Positions 54,011-61,441 of a stretch of DNA of 64,000 nucleotides are shown piece by piece. Positions within the stretch are counted from its first letter, which is position 1. Each line of letters begins with the position of its first letter. The notes below the pieces were generated by a model. It did no database searches and had not been told where the DNA came from. It worked only from the letters and a program-made list of their open reading frames with translations. The stretch comes from JACRCT01 sp036504155. GTDB taxonomy: Bacteria > Myxococcota > Myxococcia > Myxococcales > UBA5297. The DNA lies in NCBI GenBank assembly GCA_036504155.1, contig DASXVQ010000005.1:6164-70163 (forward strand), read 5' to 3'. Made by a program: the position numbers and the translations under genes.

Positions 54011-54118
54011 GGTACCCAATGATGGGTACCTGGGGCGGGCGGTCAGTCCCCATCGTTGGGGACTGGCGAGGCGCCTCGAGGGAATTCAGGGGGTTGGGAG
54101 GTCCAAACGTTTGGACCT
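54011..54118. repeat. Cluster of four palindromes upstream of the ThDP gene
   Basis: In order: GGTACCCA...TGGGTACC (54011-54030, 4-base loop); CAGTCCCCA...TGGGGACTG (54044-54065); CGAGGCGCCTCG (54067-54078); and AGGTCCAAACGTTTGGACCT (54099-54118), perfect over 20 bp. They lie between the SpoIID gene stop (54125) and the ThDP gene start (53954), all on the transcribed stretch or its promoter. T runs are missing, so they are not typical terminators. Confidence 0.9.
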
Positions 54119-54124
54119 GGAGGG

Positions 54125-55219
54125 CTAGTACATCTTCCGCAGCTCGGCGCCCTGGTAGTAGTGCTCCAGGATCTTGCGGTAGTCCCAGCCCTGCTCGGCG
54201 TAGGCCTTGGCGCCCCACTGGCACATCCCGGTACCGTGCCCGTGGCCCTGGCCCTTGAACGTGAAGGTCGAGCCCTTGGCCTCCGCCTCGAAGTCCAGCG
54301 AGCGGACCTTGTCGTAGCCGAGGATGCGGCGCAGGTCGACGCCGGACACGACCTTCGTCCCCGACGCCGAGGCGAGCAGGACCTTGCGCGCGCGGCCGGT
54401 CTCGGTGCGCTCCAGGACCTTGACCTGAGAGACGGCCTTGCCCAGCGACTTGAAGTCCTTGGCGCCCAGCGTGAGCTCCCACTTGGCGTTGGGCTGGCTC
54501 TCGCAGGCGCATTCGACCGAGGTCAGGTACGGCAGCGGCCGCCCCAGCGCCTCCTGCCCCGACTCGGTGTGCCCGCCGCAGCTCGCGGAGAAGTAGGCCT
54601 CGATGGGCTCCATCTTCCAGACCAGGACCTCGCCGCGGGTCGCCTGGACGATCTGCCGGGTCTTCGCGTCCTCGGCCTTGGCGCCGCCGTAGACCTGGTG
54701 CAGGACCGTGGCGCCCATGTGGTACGGCTTGCCCCAGGCCTCGATCTTCCGGCGGACGGCGTAGGTCCGGGCGGCCACGGCCTGCGCCTTGAGCGCCTCG
54801 ATCGGGAAGCTGCGCGGCATCTCGGAGGGGAGCACCGCCGCCAGGTAGTCCTCGAGCGGCAGCACGTTGATGGCGATGAGCCCCTTGCCGCTGCGGCGGA
54901 TCTCGATCTGCCCGCGGACCGGCTGGTCGGCCACCTTCACGAAGTCTTCGCTCTGGAACTTCACGCCGTCGGCGTCCTTCACCTCGGCGCCGTCCATCAT
55001 CATCTTCTCGCCCGACACGTAGACCACCGAGCGCCCGCCCGGCGCCTTGGCGTACTTCTCGCCCGCCTCCAGCCGGCGCACTTCCAGGCCCTTTCCGGCC
55101 AAGGTGATCTCGCTGGCTCCGTCGACGATGGCGATGCGCACGGTCTCGTCCGCCCGCGCGGTGGACGGGACGAGGAAGAGGGCCGCGAGGAAGGCGGCCG
55201 CCAGAAACACGAAGCGCAC
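54125..55219 (-). CDS. SpoIID/LytB-domain protein
   Basis: A 364-residue exported protein with a signal peptide (FLAAAFLAALFLVPSTARA). The SpoIID core (about 115-330) contains LPLEDYLAAVLPSEMP, ALKAQAVAARTYA and a late GHGHGTGMCQWGAKAYAEQGW, all typical of the family. SpoIID is a lytic transglycosylase acting on septal or denuded peptidoglycan; the catalytic Glu is probably in the SEMP motif. In non-sporulating or myxobacterial lineages relatives are thought to act in peptidoglycan remodelling. It is followed 6 bp later by the palindrome cluster. Confidence 0.88.
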   Translation of the reverse strand: MRFVFLAAAFLAALFLVPSTARADETVRIAIVDGASEITLAGKGLEVRRLEAGEKYAKAPGGRSVVYVSGEKMMMDGAEVKDADGVKFQSEDFVKVADQPVRGQIEIRRSGKGLIAINVLPLEDYLAAVLPSEMPRSFPIEALKAQAVAARTYAVRRKIEAWGKPYHMGATVLHQVYGGAKAEDAKTRQIVQATRGEVLVWKMEPIEAYFSASCGGHTESGQEALGRPLPYLTSVECACESQPNAKWELTLGAKDFKSLGKAVSQVKVLERTETGRARKVLLASASGTKVVSGVDLRRILGYDKVRSLDFEAEAKGSTFTFKGQGHGHGTGMCQWGAKAYAEQGWDYRKILEHYYQGAELRKMY

Positions 55220-55276
55220 GCTCCGATTGTAGGAGCGTGCGCTCGTGGGGCAAGAAAGCGGCCTGTCGTCAGGCAG

Positions 55277-56311
55277 TTACTTCTTGGCCTTGACCAGCCC
55301 CTCGATCCCCCCGGCCATGGAGACGGCGAGCTTGTAGGTCTGGCCGACCTTGAAGTCCTTCCAGTCCGCGTAGGGCACCTTGTCCCACTTGAGCTCCTTG
55401 CCCTTCTCGTCCTTGAAGGTGGCCCGGTAGACCTCGGTCTTCGGGCCCTCGCGCTCCTTGTCGCCGGAGATGCGCGGCTCGGGCCACTTGGGCGCTCCGT
55501 CGGCGGCGGAGGCCCGGACGACCCGGTCCTTGTGCCACTCCTCCACCTCGTAGGTCGCCCAGTCCTTGTAGACCGGATCCTCCCGGTAGACCGGGACCTC
55601 CTTGTCGACCATGCGGTTCTCGTAGACGGGCTGTTCCTTGGTGACGTCCTCGAAGTAGCCGTTGCCCAGGTCCTTCTTGCCCACCTTGACCGTCTTGGTC
55701 CCGGTCTGGACCTTCTCGCTGACCTGGGTGGTCTTGGTGCCGGTCTGGATCTTGTCGGTGTGGTGGACCTTGCGCTCGGTGCGCTGAATGCGCCCGTCGC
55801 CGGGGACCTCGTCGCGCCAGGCCTCCTTGATGACCGTGCCGTACTTCTGGACCTCGATGGTCCGCTCCCAGCTCGTCGCCTCGAGCGTGGCGGCCTTCTC
55901 GCTGGTGCTGCAGACCAGGCAGGTGCCGCCGCCGCAGAGCAGCGCCACCAGCGCGCCGATGCCGGCGAACATCTTGGCGTTCGACTTCCTGGGGGGCGGC
56001 GGCGGGGCCTCGGGCTGGTCGAGGATCTCCTTCACCTCGCGCTTCTTGTCGGTGCGTTCCGCGTGGCACTGCTTGCAGGCCTTGTTGCCGGCCGGGTTGA
56101 TGGCGTCGCAGTACTGGCAGACCCAGTCCGCGCCCGCCTGCGCCTTCTCCAGCTTCTCCTGCTCGGCCACCTCGGCGGCGTCTTCCTCGACGTAGAACCT
56201 CACGTCGTTGCCGCGCACCTTGTTGCACTGCTTGCACTTGATCTCGCTGCCGCGGTTGCCCTTGAAGCCGCACTGCGGACAGTCCCACTTACCTTCGCGG
56301 ATCGGCGCCAT
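55277..56311 (-). CDS. Membrane protein with two RanBP2-like zinc fingers
   Basis: A 344-residue protein. Two zinc-finger units occupy the N-terminus: C11-x2-C14...C26-x2-C29, and W63-V-C65-x2-C68-x3-N72-x6-C79-x2-C82, the latter an exact match to the RanBP2-type pattern. A Pro-rich linker and one membrane span (about 114-134) follow, and the C-terminal 200 residues, with GTKTTQVSEKVQTGTKTVKVG repeats and a YRATFKDEKGKELKW strand, should be extracytoplasmic. The two zinc fingers are cytosolic if the N-terminus is inside. Function unknown. Confidence 0.75.
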   Translation of the reverse strand: MAPIREGKWDCPQCGFKGNRGSEIKCKQCNKVRGNDVRFYVEEDAAEVAEQEKLEKAQAGADWVCQYCDAINPAGNKACKQCHAERTDKKREVKEILDQPEAPPPPPRKSNAKMFAGIGALVALLCGGGTCLVCSTSEKAATLEATSWERTIEVQKYGTVIKEAWRDEVPGDGRIQRTERKVHHTDKIQTGTKTTQVSEKVQTGTKTVKVGKKDLGNGYFEDVTKEQPVYENRMVDKEVPVYREDPVYKDWATYEVEEWHKDRVVRASAADGAPKWPEPRISGDKEREGPKTEVYRATFKDEKGKELKWDKVPYADWKDFKVGQTYKLAVSMAGGIEGLVKAKK

Positions 56312-56413
56312 TGGTCCTCCCTGAATTTCGAAGAGCCTACCATGGCCCTGCGGGCGTCTAGGCCGGCCGCCGCGGTGCTAGACTCGGCCCCGTCTCTCGT
56401 CCAGGAGCCTGCC

Positions 56414-56929
56414 ATGCCCAACCGCGCCGTCCTCGTCCTCGCCCTCGCCGCCGCCCTCGCCTTCCCTGCCGCCGCTCGAGCCATGGACGCCAAGAAGACC
56501 GGGGAGATCTCCGCCGAGATCGAAGACAAGGAGAACGCGGTCAAGGCCAAGTACGGCGGCCGCAGCTGGAAAGAGATGAGCAACGACGAGCGCAAGAGCT
56601 TCCAGAAGGACATGGACAAGGCTCGCGAGGACACGCTGCAGAAGCACGGCACCAGCGGCCGCGAGTACGAGACCACCAAGCTCAAGATGGGCCGCGAGGG
56701 CCTCAAGAGCGCCGAGGACGGCAAGAAGGACTACGCCACCAAGAAGGCCGAGGAGGAGAAGGCCAAGGCCGAAGCCGCCAAGCCGAAGGCGAAGGAGCCC
56801 GAGATCAAGGTCCAGAAGGGCTTCAACGACGACAACCCGGTGACCATGGACGGCAAGGACCCGAGCGGCGGCGAAGAGGGCATGGGCAAGGTCATCGACG
56901 TCCCGCAGGACGGCGCGCCGGCGCAGTAG
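56414..56929 (+). CDS. Small charged exported protein
   Basis: A 171-residue protein with a signal peptide (VLVLALAAALAFPAAARA). The mature part is rich in Lys, Glu and Ala with long helices (EISAEIEDKENAVKAK, KKAEEEKAKAEAAKPK), followed by a short Gly/Asp-rich tail. A coiled-coil or extended periplasmic protein is likely. ATG at 56414 follows AGGAG six bases before. It is divergent from the zinc-finger gene, with a 102-bp gap. Confidence 0.6.
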   Translation: MPNRAVLVLALAAALAFPAAARAMDAKKTGEISAEIEDKENAVKAKYGGRSWKEMSNDERKSFQKDMDKAREDTLQKHGTSGREYETTKLKMGREGLKSAEDGKKDYATKKAEEEKAKAEAAKPKAKEPEIKVQKGFNDDNPVTMDGKDPSGGEEGMGKVIDVPQDGAPAQ

Positions 56930-56973
56930 TAGCGGCCGAGCACAGCCGACCGCGGGACTGGGGCCAGCGCGCT

Positions 56974-57055
56974 GCTTTGACGCCAAGGCGCCAAGAGCGG
57001 CAAGGCTGGTTTTTCTTGGCGCGCTTGGCGACCTTGGCGCCTTGGCGTTGAAAGC
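56974..57055. repeat. 82-bp intergenic inverted repeat with GCCAAGG core
   Basis: Its ends are near-perfect inverted copies of about 22 bp (GACGCCAAGGCGCCAAG at the left, and its complement at the right), and it sits between the small exported protein and the KamA remnant. Similar GCCAAGG-type sequences recur at 62830-62986. Confidence 0.75.
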
Positions 57056-57245
57056 GATTCCGCCGCCAGAGCCGGCGTCGTCCCCCCTCGGTCCATGGGC
57101 CTGGGCTCACCTGACCTGGGAGAACCACTTCGCTTCGTACGGACAGCTGCAGTCGGTCTCGGCCGGCTGCGGGTAGACGTACGTCTCGCCCTTCCAGTTC
57201 TTCAGCCGCACCTGGCGGGCATCCGCGCTGAGGACGTAGTCCGGC
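57050..57245. repeat. Direct-repeat copy A of the kamA-1 3' end
   Basis: This 196-bp stretch matches 59963-60157 at all but a few bases (one 1-bp indel). It includes the final 45 codons of the KamA-like gene and about 57 bp beyond its stop. Confidence 0.9.
57107..57243 (-). pseudogene. KamA C-terminal remnant
   Basis: The sequence encodes only the last 45 residues of the KamA-like protein, from DYVLSADARQVRLKNW to the end WFSQVR, with the rest missing. It is nearly identical to the end of the intact gene at 60019. Upstream of it the sequence is unrelated. It is a non-functional copy left by a duplication or recombination. Confidence 0.85.
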
Positions 57246-57355
57246 ACGTCCCGTGAGGCAGCGGCTGGATCATGGTCGGGCATCCGCAGCGACTTGAGGA
57301 TGATCGCAGTGAGGTGAGGGTTCTGCCACGCCTCTCGCCGGGGCGACACGGCCTA

Positions 57356-57623
57356 CTACAGGTCGCTGTCGTCGCCGAGCGCGGCGACAGAGAAGCGGCC
57401 CGCGTTGTCGTGGTCGATCAAAGGGCTTGGGCTTCGTGGACTCTACGGCCCCAGCGCCTTCTCCAGGATGAACAGCTCGTCCCGCTTGACCGGCTTGCTG
57501 TTGCCGCGCCCACCAGAACGGATTGCTCGACGGACCGAAGAGGAAGAGTTGTTCGGTGGCGCGGCGCTTGAGCACGTCGCGCAGCATCCGTTCCGCCACC
57601 ACGTCGATCTCGGCCTTGTCCAT
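57356..57623 (-). pseudogene. Frameshifted small gene remnant
   Basis: An ATG at 57623 opens MDKAEIDVVAERMLRDVL and runs into GPSSNPFW; protein-like sequence then continues in another frame (SKPVKRDELFILEKALGP, stop at 57443) and again after that stop in the same frame, ending GRFSVAALGDDSDL at 57356. This pattern suggests an old gene broken by at least one frameshift and one stop. The family could not be named. It lies between the KamA remnant and a TPR gene, inside a segment bounded by direct repeats. Confidence 0.4.
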
Positions 57624-57647
57624 CGAGTGCCCATGGGCCCCTCCGCC

Positions 57648-58640
57648 CTACCCCCCGCCGTCCGGGGCATCGGCGCGCCCGAAGCCGACGGCTTCCGCGG
57701 AATCTGCGCCGGAGCGCGAATGGCGGCGCAAGAGCAGTGCGTCGAGATCCGGGCTTGGCCTCCTCAGCTCCAGTGCCGCAGTCTGCTCCTTGTCGGCCTC
57801 CGTCCGCAGGTCCTTGTGGTCGAGGATGACCGCCAGCGCCACGTGGGCAACCGCGAGCTGGCGGGGTGAAGGTGGCGGCTCAGTGGTGAGCACCTTCCTC
57901 GCGTACTTCTCGGCGGTCTGCCACTTGCCCGCCTCGATGGCCATCTGCACGAGGTCAAGCTGTGCCCCGGTGTGCCTTCCGAGAAGTACGGACTCGGAGC
58001 CGTCCTCGCGGGGAAGGTATTTGCTTCCCTGCCGGCGTAGCAGTTCGCACAGCGCCGCGTTGATGCGCAGGTCGGCGGGGGCCAGCGTCTGGGCGGCCTT
58101 CAGGTTCTTGTAGGCATTCTCCAGGTCGCCGATGCGCATCTGGATGATGCCCAGCACCGACGTGAGGAGGGTGGACTTCCTACCGGCGCGCTTGTTCTCC
58201 TCGATCATCGCGGCGAGCCGGGTCACGGCACCCGTCCTGTCGCCGCCGAAGAACTGGATGTATGTCTCGGCGGCGGCGAGGTGCGAGTGCTCCATCTTGG
58301 CCGCCTGGGCCTTGGCGAGATGCGATTTGGCCAACGCCTCGGTGGCGTCCCCGTGCTCGCCCCAGCGAATGGCGTAGGCGTAGGCCAGATAGGCGTGAGC
58401 GGAGTACAGGGCGGGATCGAAGTCCCGGACGATCTTCTCCCCGTGCTCGCAGGCCGAGCGGTAGCCAGCGTAGCTGTCGCTTGCCAGCCCCTCCTTCATC
58501 GAATGAAGGTGAGACGCGATCCCCGTGGTGCATTTGGTGCCGGCCAACCTGGCGCGTACGAAGTAGACGCCGACCAGCCCGACTACCAGTGCGATACCCA
58601 GGACAACTTTGATTCTGGCACCTTGGTGGTGGGCGCTCAT
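57648..58640 (-). CDS. Membrane-anchored TPR-repeat protein
   Basis: A 330-residue protein with one N-terminal span (IKVVLGIALVVGLVGVYFV) followed by helical repeats recognisable as TPR-like, e.g. GDLENAYKNLKAAQTLAPADLRI and AGKWQTAEKYARKVL. TPR domains mediate protein-protein contacts. The ATG overlaps the stop of the upstream gene by 4 bp (ATGA), indicating translational coupling with the signal-peptide/receiver fusion. The extracytoplasmic repeats are therefore predicted to work together with that protein. Confidence 0.72.
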   Translation of the reverse strand: MSAHHQGARIKVVLGIALVVGLVGVYFVRARLAGTKCTTGIASHLHSMKEGLASDSYAGYRSACEHGEKIVRDFDPALYSAHAYLAYAYAIRWGEHGDATEALAKSHLAKAQAAKMEHSHLAAAETYIQFFGGDRTGAVTRLAAMIEENKRAGRKSTLLTSVLGIIQMRIGDLENAYKNLKAAQTLAPADLRINAALCELLRRQGSKYLPREDGSESVLLGRHTGAQLDLVQMAIEAGKWQTAEKYARKVLTTEPPPSPRQLAVAHVALAVILDHKDLRTEADKEQTAALELRRPSPDLDALLLRRHSRSGADSAEAVGFGRADAPDGGG

Positions 58641-59704
58641 CGTGCGGGCTCTCCCGAGAGCACGCTCTCGATCTCGCTGAACCGCATCTTCGGCACCACG
58701 GCGTCGGCCCCGGCGGCCAGCAGCGCCACGTTGCCCTCGTCCTTGGCCGACACGCCGATGGTCCTGACCCTGTTCCCGGCCGCGCGCAGCTCGCGCACCA
58801 GCACCTCGCCCTTGCCGTCGTCCAGGTCGTAGTCCACCAGCACGGCGTCGAAGGGCGCGCCGCCGAGTGCGTGGCGGGCCTCGGCCAGCGACGGGACGAT
58901 GGTCACCTCGTGCCCGGCCAGGAACTTGGCGGCCACGATCTTGGCGAAGTCGGCGTGGTTCTCGACGAAGAGGATCTTCATGTGCGGGCATTTGGGAGAG
59001 CCGGCATCCGGGCAGTTGGGCTTCTTCGCGGACCCCGCCGCCTGTTGGTGCGTCTTGCCGGGCATGGATGGGTACTTCAAGATCTCGACGTGACCCCTGT
59101 TCGTCACGTCGCTCGGGAGCGTGCTCGCGCGGTAGAGCCACTCGCAGACCGCGACGAAGTTGGTCAAGCCGCGGTCCTCGGTGTTGTACTCGGCCGTCCA
59201 GCGGGGCACGACATGATGCTTGCCGTCCTCGACGGCCTCCAGGATCCACACAGAGCCGTCGAACCCCTCAGCTTCCTGCACCCCGGTCGGCATCTTGAAG
59301 AAGTCGAGCTTCGCAAATAGGGCCGCGAACTCCTTCACTTGGTCGGCGCTCAGTTTGACGGTCCCCTTCTCTGCCAAGGTCCCGAGTTCGTACCCACCGT
59401 GGCCGCTCAGGCGCTTTGCCTCGATGCTGCCCGCGTCGCCCGTGATCGTCAGCCTCACAGCGACGGGGTTGCCCCACGTCGGCAAGATCATGAAGCGGTA
59501 CGCCTTGGTGCCCCTCGCCGTGCCCGGCAGGGCCGGCTCTTCCATGCGGGACAGCGCCTTGCCGAACCACTGCGCCTGGAAGTCGTGGAGGTGCTTGATG
59601 GTCGAAAGGGACCCGCTCGGGAAGTAGATCGGCGCCGGCGGCTCGGCCCTCGGCGGTGGCTGAGCCAGCAGGAGGGCTGCGAGCAGAAGCATCAGCGGGT
59701 TCAT
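58637..59704 (-). CDS. Exported domain fused to a response-regulator receiver
   Basis: A 355-residue protein. It starts with a signal peptide (MLLLAALLLAQPPPRA) and an unrecognised domain of about 210 residues (VKLSADQVKEFAALF, HHVVPRWTAEYNTED), which by itself looks secreted. Residues 242-355 are a receiver domain: VENHADF acidic start, phospho-acceptor Asp in VLVDYDLDDG, Ser in GVSAKDE and Lys in VPKMRF. A secreted protein joined to a cytosolic receiver is contradictory, so either the signal peptide is a membrane anchor, or two genes have fused; a MKILFVENH start at 58981 would give a stand-alone receiver. Confidence 0.72.
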   Translation of the reverse strand: MNPLMLLLAALLLAQPPPRAEPPAPIYFPSGSLSTIKHLHDFQAQWFGKALSRMEEPALPGTARGTKAYRFMILPTWGNPVAVRLTITGDAGSIEAKRLSGHGGYELGTLAEKGTVKLSADQVKEFAALFAKLDFFKMPTGVQEAEGFDGSVWILEAVEDGKHHVVPRWTAEYNTEDRGLTNFVAVCEWLYRASTLPSDVTNRGHVEILKYPSMPGKTHQQAAGSAKKPNCPDAGSPKCPHMKILFVENHADFAKIVAAKFLAGHEVTIVPSLAEARHALGGAPFDAVLVDYDLDDGKGEVLVRELRAAGNRVRTIGVSAKDEGNVALLAAGADAVVPKMRFSEIESVLSGEPAR

Positions 59705-59962
59705 GCCGGGAGCGTCTCACTGCCGCGGACGGCTCGCCACCTGCGCCGAACGGGCCCACGGCGGCCCTGACCACCGGCGCAGGCGCGCACCTCATGGACA
59801 GCCAGGACCACCTTTCTGATCAATGCCAAGGAATCGTCATCTCTACTTCCATGGGTCTATTGGAAAAGGTGGTCCACGCCGGATGCCGACGTCCAACACC
59901 AGCACCGCGACCACCGGCTGCGGCGCGTGCGCTCGGGTGAGGCAGCCGGCGTGTACACGTGC

Positions 59963-60157
59963 GAAAGCGATTCCGCGCCAGGGCCGGCGTCGTCCCCCCT
60001 CGGTCCATGGGCCTGGGCTCACCTGACCTGGGAGAACCACTTCGCTTCGTACGGGCAGCTGCAGTCGGTCTCGGCCGGCTGCGGATAGACGTACGTCTCG
60101 CCCTTCCAGTTCTTCAGCCGCACCTGGCGGGCGTCCGCGCTGAGGACGTAGTCCGGC
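59963..60157. repeat. Direct-repeat copy B of the kamA-1 3' end
   Basis: This 195-bp stretch is the partner of 57050-57245 and belongs to the intact gene plus its 3' flank. The 2.7-kb segment between the copies holds the TPR and receiver genes and a pseudogene. The remaining gap, 59705-59962, has no recognisable gene. Confidence 0.9.
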
Positions 60158-61194
60158 TGCAGCGTCACCTTGCCCCCGCCTCCCGGCAGATCCACCGCGA
60201 AGTGCGGGATGGCCAGGCCCGAGACCCGGCCCCGCAGCGCGGCCAGGATGCGCACGCCTTCCTCGAGCGGGGTGCGCAGGTGCTCGGTTCCCTGGGCGAC
60301 GTCCATCTGGTGCAGGTAGTAGGGGCGCACGCGGATGGCGAGCAGGCCGCGGAAGAGCTCGCCCAGGATGCGCGGGCTGGAGTTGATGCGGCGCAGGAGC
60401 ACGGTCTGGTTCTCGACCGGCACCCCGGCGTCGACCAGCCGCTCGCAGGCGGCGCGCGACTCGCGGGTGAGCTCCTTGGGGTGGTTGAAGTGCGTGACCA
60501 CGTACAGCGGCGCCAGCCGGCGCAGCGCCTTGGCCAGCGCGGCGTCCACGCGCATCGGGTTGGCGACCGGCATGCGCGTGCCCACCCGCAGCACCTCGAC
60601 GTGGCGGATGTCACGGAAGGCGCGCAGGACGGCCGCCAGTCGCGAGGTCGGCAAGAGCAGCGGGTCGCCGCCCGAGACCAGCACCTCGCGGATCTCCGGG
60701 TGGGCGCGCACGTAGCCGGCAGCCCGCTCGACCGCCGCCTGGGTGATCGACGGGGCTCCCCTGCCCGTCCGCCGCCGTCGCGTGCAGTGCCGGCAGTAGA
60801 CGGAGCACCGGTCGGTCGCCAGGAAGAGCGCGCGGTCCGGGTAGCGGTGCACCAGGCCCGGCACCGGCATGGCGCGGTCCTCGCCCAGCGGGTCGGCCAG
60901 CTCGCCTTGGCACACCAGGGCCTCGGCCGCGCGCGGAACGATCTGCATGCGCACCGGGCAAGCAGGATCCAGAGGGTCCGCCAGCGACAGGTAGTAGGGC
61001 GTCGCGCCGACCGGCAGCCCCGCGGGCACGGCGGCCAGGCCCGCCCGCTCCTCGTCGCTGAGCGAGAGGTGCTTCGCGAGGTCCTCGGGCCCCACCGCGT
61101 GGCGCTGCTGCCAGCGCCAGTCGCGCCACTCCGCGGCCGTGGCGCCGAAGCGCTTCCACGGGCTCTTGGAATGTTTTGGCGAGAGGTGCGTCAT
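60019..61194 (-). CDS. KamA-family radical SAM protein (lysine 2,3-aminomutase-like), copy 1
   Basis: A 391-residue radical SAM enzyme of the KamA family. The Fe-S motif is C130-x3-C134-x2-C137 (CSVYCRHC), followed by SGGDPLLL and a late PLP-lysine motif PGGGGKV, so both cofactor sites are intact. Lysine 2,3-aminomutases convert lysine to beta-lysine; related enzymes act on glutamate or on EF-P lysine (EpmB). It is divergent from a second, longer KamA-like gene, with 247 bp between starts. The ATG at 61194 has only a weak ribosome site. Its 3' end exists as a duplicate at 57050-57245. Confidence 0.85.
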   Translation of the reverse strand: MTHLSPKHSKSPWKRFGATAAEWRDWRWQQRHAVGPEDLAKHLSLSDEERAGLAAVPAGLPVGATPYYLSLADPLDPACPVRMQIVPRAAEALVCQGELADPLGEDRAMPVPGLVHRYPDRALFLATDRCSVYCRHCTRRRRTGRGAPSITQAAVERAAGYVRAHPEIREVLVSGGDPLLLPTSRLAAVLRAFRDIRHVEVLRVGTRMPVANPMRVDAALAKALRRLAPLYVVTHFNHPKELTRESRAACERLVDAGVPVENQTVLLRRINSSPRILGELFRGLLAIRVRPYYLHQMDVAQGTEHLRTPLEEGVRILAALRGRVSGLAIPHFAVDLPGGGGKVTLQPDYVLSADARQVRLKNWKGETYVYPQPAETDCSCPYEAKWFSQVR

Positions 61195-61324
61195 CGTGAT
61201 CGGGAGCCGGTCGTTGGGCCGGCGAACCAGCCGGCAAAAAAAGGCGCGGAGCTTAAGGAGGCGCGCCAAGCCGGGTCAAGTGCGGACGACGCGGCTCGCG
61301 CAGGCCCTCGTCCTAGAGGAACCG

Positions 61325-61354
61325 TTGACATGTGGACCCCAAGTTCCTTACCGT
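61325..61354 (+). promoter_or_regulatory. Candidate promoter of the second KamA gene
   Basis: A perfect -35 box, TTGACA (61325-61330), is followed after 17-18 bp by TTACCG/TACCGT, a poor -10 box. It lies about 88 bp before the ATG at 61442, on the strand of that gene. Confidence 0.35.
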
Positions 61355-61441
61355 TTGCGCGTCACCCATGCGCCCGCATCGTTGGCCCCTTGGCGAGCAG
61401 ATTCCGCGGGGGGTTTTCAAAGCGAAGCGCGAAGGAAGTGC

